From: Bacteroidota bacterium | Lineage (GTDB): Bacteria > Bacteroidota > Bacteroidia > Chitinophagales > Chitinophagaceae | NCBI GenBank assembly: GCA_018267615.1 | Contig: JAFDYD010000006.1 | Span: 18,204 to 82,203, forward strand | Direction of reading: 5' to 3' | Length of the DNA stretch: 64,000 nt | Part shown: piece after piece, positions 56,007 to 64,000 of the stretch | Layout of the letters: the number at the start of each line of letters is the position of its first letter | Numbering within the stretch: position 1 is the first letter of the stretch | Translations under genes and position numbers: made by a program | The notes under the pieces: model-generated | What the model saw: the letters and a program-made list of their open reading frames with translations, nothing else | Database searches by the model: none | Told to the model about the DNA's origin: nothing

Positions 56007-56432
56007 TTAAGTAGTAATAGGATCTGCTGTTTCGATGTCGATGGGCAAGCTGGATTTATCCAACCCGTTCTCCATCATTCTTTCCTTTCTTTTCTCCTTT
56101 GGTAAAATAACCAGGTAGTAAGTGAGAATAAAAAATACGCCGATGCTGAAAGGTATCGACGTAAATTTTCGGTAGTGCTCGTCGAGCCCGGTGAACTCTA
56201 AAATCATCCACATCGCATTGGCGCAAATCCAAAAGTCGATTGCGAGATTATGAAACAACTCGGATTTTATTTTGCGTGTTTGCCAGGTGATGAGAAGTGC
56301 GACGCCGATCGTGGGGAAAATCATTGCGATGCCTAAAGGTTTCCAGAGCATCGCCCAACTTAAGTCTTTAAAAAGCCAAAATAAAATATGAAGGTTTTCT
56401 GTCTTCCGGAATCTTTCCGGGATGACGTACAT
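56007..56432 (-). CDS. membrane protein of unknown function
   Basis: This 141-residue protein starts MYVIPERFRKTENLHILFW and has about four hydrophobic segments, with DLSWAMLWKPLGIAMIFPTIGVA and FWICANAMWMILEFTGLDEHYR between them. It ends in a charged tail (PKEKRKERMMENG). I chose ATG 56432; a TTG at 56474 is in frame but adds a short hydrophobic stretch. Similar small proteins with WM-EF motifs occur in Bacteroidota as hypothetical; I cannot name a function. Confidence 0.65.
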   Translation of the reverse strand: MYVIPERFRKTENLHILFWLFKDLSWAMLWKPLGIAMIFPTIGVALLITWQTRKIKSELFHNLAIDFWICANAMWMILEFTGLDEHYRKFTSIPFSIGVFFILTYYLVILPKEKRKERMMENGLDKSSLPIDIETADPITT

Positions 56433-56558
56433 TTTTTCGTTTGTCACTATAACATAAAATATAATTTGTATCAATCGCTACCAGCAGCTGGCAGCATTAT
56501 CGGGACAAAAATATACAATTGAAAAAATAAAAAAAGAATAAAATTTCCTTTCGGTGAA

Positions 56559-57635
56559 TCAATTGCCGGGAGTGCTGTTTGCGCGGGCAAGCACCTTCGC
56601 AAAACGGTGGATGTCGGCTTCGCCAGTGAGGGCGGCACCAGAGACGATGTGCCTGCTGAATTGCGCCGCAAAATAAGGGGCCAGCGAACAGCCTTTAGTT
56701 CCCATGCCATTCATAATGCCGACAGGCGGATATTGCGGATGAAAACCGATGAAAGGCCTGCGCTCAAGAGTGGCGGGACGAACCGACGCAAAATGATCTA
56801 TTATTTTAAAAGGAGACTTCAGCCAATGCTGTAATAACGCTTCCGTTTTTTTCCGGAATATTTCGGTTGGACGATCGTCCTGGAATTCCCATTCATACGA
56901 GGAGCCTACCCAGAAAAGATTGTCCTTCCAAGGCACGATATTCAACGCCTTTTTAAAAATGTTTGGCGCAGGAATATTTTCCGATTCGATGATCAGTGCT
57001 TCCCCTTTATTGGGCGCAAAAGGAAGCGCCTTGAAAAAAGAATTTTGCGCAGTTTCGATGCCATCGCAGAAAATGATTTTATCGGCGACAATATCTCTAT
57101 ATCGAATTTTATTTTCGGAAAGGACAAGTTGATCGATAGAAAAATGTTCTTCGATCAACAATTGCCGATCGGATATTTTTTTTCTGTAAGCAAGAATTAG
57201 ATTTTGTACATCTACCAAATACACAGGATCTATTTCTCCCCATCCCAATTCGTAATTGAAATATCCGTACCATTTTTTTTCATCGTCAGCCATGCGCAGG
57301 TATTGTTGATCTGATTCATATCTCGTTAAAAAAGCCTGGCGCATCTGTGCAGAAGGGAAAAAATCGATGATCGTTTTTTGGGAAATGAATTGCGCGTTGA
57401 ATTCTTGTTGAATGGTTTGATATGCGTGCAAAGCGAAAGGCATCAGTTCATCGATCATCCATGTTTTGACAATGCGTCGGCCTGTTACCGGGTTAATGAT
57501 ACCTGCAGCGGATTTCGACGCAGTAAAAGGTTTTGATTCATCGATCACCAAAAAAGATAATCCTGTTTTTTCGAGATACCAGCCAAGCATGGTTCCACAA
57601 ATTCCCTGGCCGATGATAAGGATGTCGATGTTCAT
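56559..57635 (-). CDS. FAD-dependent oxidoreductase (DAO/glycine oxidase-like)
   Basis: This 358-residue protein begins with the dinucleotide motif IDILIIGQGICGTMLGWYLE (G9-x-G11-x2-G14) and has SAAGIINPVTGRRIVKTW early on, as in DadA/ThiO/MnmC-like proteins. The FAD-binding Asp/Glu is near VIDESKPF. The C-terminal MGTKGCSLAPYFAAQF is the second flavin-contact segment. It probably oxidises an amine or amino acid. Residues here also resemble the MnmC C-terminal domain, but no tRNA methyltransferase half is present. Confidence 0.87.
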   Translation of the reverse strand: MNIDILIIGQGICGTMLGWYLEKTGLSFLVIDESKPFTASKSAAGIINPVTGRRIVKTWMIDELMPFALHAYQTIQQEFNAQFISQKTIIDFFPSAQMRQAFLTRYESDQQYLRMADDEKKWYGYFNYELGWGEIDPVYLVDVQNLILAYRKKISDRQLLIEEHFSIDQLVLSENKIRYRDIVADKIIFCDGIETAQNSFFKALPFAPNKGEALIIESENIPAPNIFKKALNIVPWKDNLFWVGSSYEWEFQDDRPTEIFRKKTEALLQHWLKSPFKIIDHFASVRPATLERRPFIGFHPQYPPVGIMNGMGTKGCSLAPYFAAQFSRHIVSGAALTGEADIHRFAKVLARANSTPGN

Positions 57636-57655
57636 GTTTCAAAAGTATATTTTTA

Positions 57656-57802
57656 TTTTGGTGCGGAGATGTTGAGTGGGTCAGAGTTTCGCGCAGAGCA
57701 CGCAGAGAAAAAGAGTACGCAGAGGAGATTTTTCTCCGTGTGCTCCTTTTCTCTGCGTGCTCTGCGCGAAACTCTGACCCACTCAACATCTCCGCACCAA
57801 AA
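57656..57802. repeat. long near-perfect palindrome
   Basis: Arms of about 70 bp begin TTTTGGTGCGGAGATGTTGA then GTGGGTCAGAGTTTCGCGCA and pair with the reverse complement, with a few mismatches near a very small centre around 57730. It lies between the stop codon of the alpha-2-macroglobulin gene and the start of the oxidoreductase gene. On RNA it would be extremely stable. Confidence 0.92.
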
Positions 57803-60800
57803 TCATTTCACATGCACCCTGATTCCATCGCTATGTGCGGAAAATTCCGGTGCATACATACATTGAATGGTTGTGATGCCATTGCTGAAATCTCCGGCGC
57901 TTGTAATAAAAAGCGGGTACTCGAATACGTGAGTTCCTTCTGGTAACCAGCTGAAAAAGAAATTCGTGCTTGCGTCTTTGGTGGTTTCATAATAACCAAG
58001 ACCGCCCTGCCATTTGTATTGGCTGATTACATTCACAGGCTCGGATGCAGACGCGCGCATATCCTTCATGTGTACATATTCCATATCTCTGTCGACACGC
58101 AATTCAATTCTCACCTTGATCTTATCGCCGATTTTTAACGTTGTGTTTTCAGTGATTGGTTCCAGTACAGGCCCAAGATCTGTATTCTTTTCTATGAATA
58201 ATTTTTTATCAATTGTGAGTGGCATTTTTGAATTTGACGATGGGGTTATTTTGTCGAGGTTTTCGAAGTATTGCCAGTAGATGGCGCCCCAGGAAGCCCC
58301 CACCCGTCCTCCTCCGCCAAGGGGCGGAGAGGAGACTGAGATGGTTACATTGCCCATTTCAGCGCTTATAGTTTCAGCTGGAATTATTTTCTTGAAATAA
58401 CCGGTTCCGGCTTCTGATTTTTCATTCTTGCTATCGATGATATCCTTGCCGAGTGTGATTTGTACATCGGGATTTTCCGCCAATACATTAGTCCCTTGTG
58501 ACAACAGTGCATAACAGGCATCAGCAGTCGCTTTTGTTGTGCTCCAGTTTTGTGTTTGTTTTTGTTTTAGTAACCAGGTTTTCAGGTTGTCGGTTATTTT
58601 ATTGTCGTGTTTGATTTCATGGAATGCTTCTATCAACAGGGATTGTGTTTCAATCGGCGATTCATACCAATAATATCCATTCCGGATATCTTTCCAATAC
58701 ATTCCCATTTCTTCATCCACGGTTGCATTTTGTTTTAATGAAGCCAGGATATCATTTGCCGTTTTTATATCGCCTGTGCGGAAAAGTGCGAGTGCAATCA
58801 TGCCCTGCATATACCGGCTCTGCTGCAACCAGGATTTTTGTGCCTGTTTGCGATAATAATTCATTGCAGGAAATATATCTCCCGGTATCGCATACTCGCT
58901 GAAGAAACTGCGCATGTACAAATACTGGATATGAATACCGGACAACTCGTTGGCATTTGGATTTTTCTTTTTCCTGATCAGCAGTTCATCATAATCTGAT
59001 TTTATTTTTTTATCGAGATAAGTAATGGCCAGTGCCACCATATTTTTTATTTTGCCTGTGAATGCAGGAGGTAATGCATTCATCTTTTTCAGGTGACCAA
59101 TCCCTGTAAGAATATATTGAGTGATATACCGATCGTCGGGACCATCCTTAAACCAGGAAAATCCACCGTTTTCCAATTGCATGTTTTGCCATTTGGCAAA
59201 AGCTGATTCCAATGCAGCATTCATGCGAACCATATCAAAAAGCAATGCAATATTTTTTTTCTGGGTTGATTCATTTTTTGCCTCCAACACCCACGGCGTT
59301 TCTTCCAACAGGACTGATTTTAATCCTTCATTTTTTTGGAGATTGCTTAATAAGGCAGTAGTATCATTTATTTTCCATCGATCAAATATTTCTTTGATAC
59401 GTGGCGAACTGTTCGCGATCATCGATGCAAGTGCGTTTGCATAAAATCGATTGAAGCTTTGTTCGGAGCATTCATAGGGATATTCCATCAAATAGGGAAG
59501 TGACTGCACTGCATACCAAGCAGGGTTACTCGTGAATTCAACCGTGAGAGATTGATTGCTCAGCGTTTTACTTTCGCCGCTTGTTAATAATTTTTCGAAA
59601 CGGAATTTTTTTGTTCCTGTTCCGTTTATGTTTAATGGAATGCTTTCAGTGACTAGTGTTCGGTTATTGAGCACCGGTAGAGTCGCTTCTTCTCCATCGG
59701 AGACCTCACCCCCATCCCCTCTCCTGAAGGAGAGGGGGGCAGTCGCTGTGATTCGATATATAATGGGTTGATTGAAGTTATAAGGAATAGTAATTGGGAA
59801 ATTTACATTTACACTTTGTTTTGCACCTACTGAAAAATTCTGCGTCGATTTGTTATTATCAAATCGAATATCGACAGGCTTGTTGGTTGAAGGATCGATC
59901 AATTGTAAAATCACCGATCCGTTAATCATCGAGTCCGTCATGTTCACGATTTTGCTATTGAATTCCATCTTATCACCTTCACGCAAAAATCTTGGAGCAT
60001 TGGGTTGAACCATTAATTGTTTTTGTGTGACGATCATTTTCTCATCATAACCCATCGACAAATCCTTCGTGTGGGCAAATGTCATCCATTTCCATTGCGT
60101 CAATGCTTCCGGCATGGTGAACGAAAATTCTACGTTACCGGCTGAATCTGTTTTGAGATCGGGAAAGAAGAAGGCGGTTTCGGAAAAGTTTTTGCGTATT
60201 TGAACTTCTGATTGAAATGATTTTTTTGATTTTGTGATGTTTTTGTTTGTGTCCAGTACCGCAGTCGCCGAAACTTTGTTGGTATGAAATCCGAAGCTTG
60301 CCATATTATTATTCTCAAGATCACGTTTATATTGAATTGCGACTCCACTAACAGCACCTTGAAGTTCACTTTTTATTCCGGGTAACGTTATTCTTCGATA
60401 CTCTCTAGGATTGAAAATTTTGTCATATATGTTTTGATAATAACTGATCGAACTATAATCAGACGGATTTTTTTGATCTGATCTTACATAGTAGAAATTG
60501 TTTTGCGCTGTCCAATTATTGCCAGATGCATACATCGTATAGATATCAGGATAAGTCCAATTCTGTTGTTTAAATTGATCAAGCGAAGCATCATACATGC
60601 TGGCCAACACTTCAGCAGCTACCTTATCTTTTTTATAACCAGCAATTTTTATTTTCCATTTTTCTTCGCTGCTGGGAAGTGTTTTGTCGCGGTAGCTTTC
60701 ATAGTTGATCGATAATTGTTTGTTTGTCCATGGAACCATAATTGTATTGTTGCCGGTGAACACACGATTATTTTTTACAAATGCATACGATATTCCAAAG

Positions 60801-63800
60801 CCACCGCGATCGGATTCGGTTATGGGAAATGTGGTTGATTTTTTTTCATTACTAATAGTAAGAAAGTGGTATTGCCCCTCGACTTGACTCGGATTTACCC
60901 TTGGACTTCGCTCAGAGTTTTGGATAACAAATAAATCTTTAGCAGAAGAACCAATATTTACGGTTGCAATTTCGCCCGGCTGCGCATATTGATTGCTATA
61001 AGTTGCCCAATTGTAAGTTGGGGTAGGAGGGAAACCGGTTTTGTTATCGAATAGCTGAATAAATTTTGTAGTTCTTATCTCTTCTCCATATTTATCTTTT
61101 GCAATTGCTTCTATTAAATACCATCCAGGCTTAAAACTTGTTTCTTGGACTTTTATTTTTTTATTTTCTTTTGTTGTATCGTTTGCCTCAAATATTTTAT
61201 CGATTTTTTGCCAGCTTTCTTTTTTTGTTTCATCGCTGTATTCATCGTACGGAAAATATTTAAGGTATTCTTCTTTCGTCATGATGAACTGATCCGGCTG
61301 CTGCCAATATCTTTCACGGATAAGTCGATTGGGTGAGGCTAATTGGTAAATATTGATGTTGACCTTTGTCGATTCAAATTCGCCGGAAAGATTTTCGGTT
61401 GTGATCGATAAATATTTCAAACTATCTGCCGGTAAGTTTTCTTTTTCGGGAACATCGATAGAAATATTGATCGCTTTATAACTAACATGCACAGTTGTTG
61501 CAGCACTATGCGTTTCTCCATTGATATCCGTTATATCCGCACTCACTTCGTAATCAAAAACGGGATCTGATTCTTTTGGAAAACTATTATCAGGAATAGC
61601 ATTGAAGTTTATCTTGAATTTTCCATTATTATCCGTCTGCGTTTCGCCCTGTATTATTTGTTGTTGACGATTCGGACGCCAGCCACCCATTTTATAATAA
61701 TATAAATAAGGTACTCGCGCATTTCTAACGACTCTATATTTTACCAAGGCGTTGCTGATGAAGTTTCCCGCATATGCCTTTGCGGTACCTGTAACTTGAA
61801 TGCTGTCATTTACACGATACGAACCTTTGATCTTATTATATGTCACCTCAAATTTTGGCCTCTTATATTCCTCTACTGAAAAGGATTGACCTTTATCGGT
61901 TGAATCATCTTTGATTGTGAACTCTCCATTTAATTGCCCTTCGGGCAATTTGAAACTTCCGTGATAGGAACCGAATTCGTTTGCTTCGACAAATAATGAA
62001 TCAATTTTTTCGTCGTTTGCATTGTACAAGATTACTTTCGTTTTAAACTTTGGCAATATTTTGTATTGTTTGCTTTGAAAATCTTTGGTAACAACAATGC
62101 CTTTGAAGAATATAGTTTGCCCGGGACGATAAATGGACCTGTCACTAAAAAAGAAAGTGTTCAGATTTTCAGTTTCAAAATCCGTTTTATTTTCCGCAAC
62201 AGTTTCATTTGAGTGGTAGTAATTGTAAATTCTGTCGTTTGCTATCAACAAATGATCATTGCCTCTTTTGAACTCCAATTGAATTTCATTATTGCTTCTT
62301 GTTTTTGATGAAGTAAGATGAAAAAAACCGTTTTTGTCGGTATTGAATTGTTCTCCTTTTCTCTGGACATACTTATTTTGTCTTGCATCGTAAGTTTGAT
62401 ACCACACCTGCACTTCTGTTCCCTGCAAGGGCTGGCCGGTTTCACGGTTCAACACAAAATAGTCGTTTGCATTACTGATGTATGAGATATTGGACACAGA
62501 AAAAACCTGGGAGCACAAATAGTTTTTTTCGATGTTGAAATCTTTGTTTGTGCCCGCCAGTAAGATATATTCTCCGGGTTCAAGCGCATCCGTTTTTATT
62601 TCGACCGTATGCTTTTGGTAGTCTTTTGTATCAGGTAATAATTGCGAATATGATTTAACAGCGGGCAGACTAACTAATTTTTTCCAATAATCGTCCTTCC
62701 ATTTTTCAGTTCCGAGATTGGCTTCAATTTGTTTGTCAACCATTATTATTCTCCAATAAACCATCGCGAAATTTCGATATGACAATAATGTTCTGAAAGG
62801 CTGACCAGGCACGTTGACTTTTTCGGTCTGAGTTGCTATTTCTTTTTCTGTTATTTGTACCAGTAAATTTGCGCAGTTGCTTTTTCCTTCGGAACTGTCT
62901 TTTTGTTGTATCACGTGTTCGCAAATCGCTTTGGCTTTCAGATATGCATAACGGTTAGAAGTGTCTTTCAGCGGATCGTATTGCCTCGCTTTGTTTGAAT
63001 ATTGTTCGGCTTGCAAAAACCAGGCTTGAGCAGCAATCGGATTTCCATCATATTCATTTGTCAATTGATACAATGCTTCTTCGTATAGCGCGTCTTTATT
63101 TTCCATAACTGCATACTGCCATGCAAAACCAATTCTTTCAATATCAACATCAATCATCGCATCTGGTTTCGAGTCTGCGGAATGAAATTGAATTAACTGT
63201 TGGAATATGGTTAGCGCTTTAAAATGGAGCGACAAAGAATCTTTCGTTATGAAACGATGTGATGAAAAAATATTCCTGTTTGCAAATATTGCAGGATCAT
63301 TTAATTGGAATGCATAAGCGGGCCTATTGACATCCATCTCATCGTTTTTAAAATAATCCAATGCGCGATGACCTAACAAATCGTATAAGGTTGGCCGTAA
63401 GTAGCGGACATTTCCTTTGATGAGGATCGGATCAAATGATTCCAACTTTGTTTGTTGTAATAGTTTTTCCTGTTGAATGGAGGCCAGGTATAGTTCGCTT
63501 ATTTTTTTATGAAAATCCGCGGCGCCCCAGGTTGCAATATCATCTTTCTTGAAATTGATCGTTTGCGTGCGATCATATAATTGATACCTGTGCTGTTGAA
63601 AATATTTCCAATATAATTCTGCATCAAGGCTAAGCAGAATCGATTTGGAAGGTTCGGACGTCGCTGTGATCTCCTTATTTAATTGCTGAATACTGCTTAT
63701 GATATTATTGTCCTTTATTTCTTGTAGGGACAGTTTATATATAAGAGCCTTTACAACCTGTGCTTTGTTTTTTTCTTTTTTTGCTGTCGCATATATTTTA

Positions 63801-63949
63801 TTTACTTCTTCCAGCGCAGACTGTGTCAATCCTTTTTGATTGATCAGTGAATCGATCTTTTTCCAGGATCTGTCGTAATTATTTTGTGAGAATAATGATG
63901 AGCTGAATAAAACAGCAATTAAAATTGTTAAGAAGAATTTATAAGTCAT
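57803..63949 (-). CDS. bacterial alpha-2-macroglobulin family protein (MG2 domains, thioester motif)
   Basis: This 2048-residue protein has a signal peptide (residues 1-about 22), a helical repeat region (about 30-430), then macroglobulin beta domains (MG2-type: TFFFSDRSIYRPGQTIFFKG near 600). Next come a region with FFPDLKTDSAGNVEFSFTMPEALTQWK near 1290, and a thioester-domain helical barrel with C1494-S-E-Q1497 (YPYECSEQSFNRF). The thioester motif CxEQ suggests covalent trapping of proteases, as proposed for bacterial alpha-2-macroglobulins. A PbpC partner, often found next to such genes, is not in the window. Two short GC-rich segments near residues 1401-1417 and 1871-1885 look like repeat-derived insertions. 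Confidence 0.92.
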   Translation of the reverse strand: MTYKFFLTILIAVLFSSSLFSQNNYDRSWKKIDSLINQKGLTQSALEEVNKIYATAKKEKNKAQVVKALIYKLSLQEIKDNNIISSIQQLNKEITATSEPSKSILLSLDAELYWKYFQQHRYQLYDRTQTINFKKDDIATWGAADFHKKISELYLASIQQEKLLQQTKLESFDPILIKGNVRYLRPTLYDLLGHRALDYFKNDEMDVNRPAYAFQLNDPAIFANRNIFSSHRFITKDSLSLHFKALTIFQQLIQFHSADSKPDAMIDVDIERIGFAWQYAVMENKDALYEEALYQLTNEYDGNPIAAQAWFLQAEQYSNKARQYDPLKDTSNRYAYLKAKAICEHVIQQKDSSEGKSNCANLLVQITEKEIATQTEKVNVPGQPFRTLLSYRNFAMVYWRIIMVDKQIEANLGTEKWKDDYWKKLVSLPAVKSYSQLLPDTKDYQKHTVEIKTDALEPGEYILLAGTNKDFNIEKNYLCSQVFSVSNISYISNANDYFVLNRETGQPLQGTEVQVWYQTYDARQNKYVQRKGEQFNTDKNGFFHLTSSKTRSNNEIQLEFKRGNDHLLIANDRIYNYYHSNETVAENKTDFETENLNTFFFSDRSIYRPGQTIFFKGIVVTKDFQSKQYKILPKFKTKVILYNANDEKIDSLFVEANEFGSYHGSFKLPEGQLNGEFTIKDDSTDKGQSFSVEEYKRPKFEVTYNKIKGSYRVNDSIQVTGTAKAYAGNFISNALVKYRVVRNARVPYLYYYKMGGWRPNRQQQIIQGETQTDNNGKFKINFNAIPDNSFPKESDPVFDYEVSADITDINGETHSAATTVHVSYKAINISIDVPEKENLPADSLKYLSITTENLSGEFESTKVNINIYQLASPNRLIRERYWQQPDQFIMTKEEYLKYFPYDEYSDETKKESWQKIDKIFEANDTTKENKKIKVQETSFKPGWYLIEAIAKDKYGEEIRTTKFIQLFDNKTGFPPTPTYNWATYSNQYAQPGEIATVNIGSSAKDLFVIQNSERSPRVNPSQVEGQYHFLTISNEKKSTTFPITESDRGGFGISYAFVKNNRVFTGNNTIMVPWTNKQLSINYESYRDKTLPSSEEKWKIKIAGYKKDKVAAEVLASMYDASLDQFKQQNWTYPDIYTMYASGNNWTAQNNFYYVRSDQKNPSDYSSISYYQNIYDKIFNPREYRRITLPGIKSELQGAVSGVAIQYKRDLENNNMASFGFHTNKVSATAVLDTNKNITKSKKSFQSEVQIRKNFSETAFFFPDLKTDSAGNVEFSFTMPEALTQWKWMTFAHTKDLSMGYDEKMIVTQKQLMVQPNAPRFLREGDKMEFNSKIVNMTDSMINGSVILQLIDPSTNKPVDIRFDNNKSTQNFSVGAKQSVNVNFPITIPYNFNQPIIYRITATAPLSFRRGDGGEVSDGEEATLPVLNNRTLVTESIPLNINGTGTKKFRFEKLLTSGESKTLSNQSLTVEFTSNPAWYAVQSLPYLMEYPYECSEQSFNRFYANALASMIANSSPRIKEIFDRWKINDTTALLSNLQKNEGLKSVLLEETPWVLEAKNESTQKKNIALLFDMVRMNAALESAFAKWQNMQLENGGFSWFKDGPDDRYITQYILTGIGHLKKMNALPPAFTGKIKNMVALAITYLDKKIKSDYDELLIRKKKNPNANELSGIHIQYLYMRSFFSEYAIPGDIFPAMNYYRKQAQKSWLQQSRYMQGMIALALFRTGDIKTANDILASLKQNATVDEEMGMYWKDIRNGYYWYESPIETQSLLIEAFHEIKHDNKITDNLKTWLLKQKQTQNWSTTKATADACYALLSQGTNVLAENPDVQITLGKDIIDSKNEKSEAGTGYFKKIIPAETISAEMGNVTISVSSPPLGGGGRVGASWGAIYWQYFENLDKITPSSNSKMPLTIDKKLFIEKNTDLGPVLEPITENTTLKIGDKIKVRIELRVDRDMEYVHMKDMRASASEPVNVISQYKWQGGLGYYETTKDASTNFFFSWLPEGTHVFEYPLFITSAGDFSNGITTIQCMYAPEFSAHSDGIRVHVK
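58297..58337. repeat. GC-rich palindromic element in frame in alpha-2-macroglobulin gene (site 2)
   Basis: CCTCCGCCAAGGGGCGGAGA and the flanking CCCCCACCCGTCC encode SSPPLGGGGRVGA in the minus-strand protein, just before WGAIYWQYF. It resembles the GC-rich element adjoining the recQ start codon at 24.44 kb. The protein segment is Gly/Pro-rich and unlike the surrounding beta strands. Confidence 0.6.
59701..59741. repeat. GC-rich palindromic element in frame in alpha-2-macroglobulin gene (site 1)
   Basis: CCCCTCTCCTGAAGGAGAGG with CCTCACCCCCAT in front encodes APLSFRRGDGGEVSDGEE, which sits between ITAT and ATLPVL. It is nearly the same element as at 21.96 kb and in the arms of the palindrome at 39.6-39.8 kb. 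Confidence 0.65.
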
Positions 63950-63967
63950 GGATGAACTTTTTTAGAG

Positions 63968-64000
63968 GACGTGGAACGCGGAACGCTTAACGCTGAACGC
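63968..64000. repeat. partial short-unit repeat at the window edge
   Basis: GGAACGCGGAACGCTTAACG followed by CTGAACGC shows repeated (G/T)AACGC units, probably the left arm of another palindromic repeat that continues beyond the window. Confidence 0.4.

Noticed and set aside
56559..57635. FAD oxidoreductase as MnmC C-terminal domain
   Set aside because: The motifs fit DAO proteins in general, and there is no fused or adjacent tRNA methyltransferase domain.

Overview
The window looks like chromosomal DNA of a Bacteroidota species, most likely a Chitinophagaceae-type soil bacterium. The reasons are a fused LpxC-FabZ protein, an outer-membrane receptor with a carboxypeptidase-regulatory-like N-terminus, a LytTR regulator with membrane segments, a GH18 chitinase, a bacterial alpha-2-macroglobulin with a thioester-type motif, AT-rich intergenic DNA and the absence of strong Shine-Dalgarno sequences. 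No tRNA, rRNA, transposase or CRISPR array was recognised.

Region 1 (1-15 kb) is an accessory cluster. It encodes a class III lanthipeptide-synthetase-like protein (LanKC), a membrane-anchored thioredoxin-like protein, two paralogous GT-C-type membrane glycosyltransferases, a SAM methyltransferase, a GT2 polyprenyl-phosphate-type glycosyltransferase, a TonB-receptor-like outer-membrane protein and three AraC-family regulators. Four transcription units here are preceded by the same promoter module: two GGACA-like half-sites exactly 21 bp apart, then a TATCTT/TATACA hexamer exactly 28 bp after the second half-site. This points to one regulon, probably run by one of the local AraC proteins. No convincing precursor peptide is visible inside the window.

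Region 2 (15-29 kb) is mostly housekeeping: an OmpR-type response regulator, a GroES-like protein, lpxC/fabZ-lpxA with an ABC ATPase, tsaE-ald, a copper-type P-ATPase, a RecQ helicase, an O-methyltransferase, a LytTR regulator and a VOC protein. Region 3 (29-34 kb) holds an outer-membrane barrel protein and several small secreted or membrane proteins of unknown function, including a HELGH metalloprotease-like protein.

Region 4 (34-39.6 kb) is a methionine locus on the minus strand: SAM-I riboswitch with terminator, cystathionine gamma-synthase-like enzyme, MetY, MetX and homoserine dehydrogenase. Region 5 (39.8-64 kb) carries a chitinase, a DUF4382 lipoprotein, UvrA, a 5'-nucleotidase-type HAD protein, a barrel protein, ElaA, RarA, a membrane-anchored trypsin-like protease, AspRS, two MtfA-like peptidases, a FAD oxidoreductase and a 2048-residue alpha-2-macroglobulin.

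A striking genome-wide trait is the number of long intergenic palindromes, in at least five sequence families. They form hairpins of about 60-270 bp between genes. One is nested inside another, and two GC-rich elements are found in frame inside the alpha-2-macroglobulin gene.
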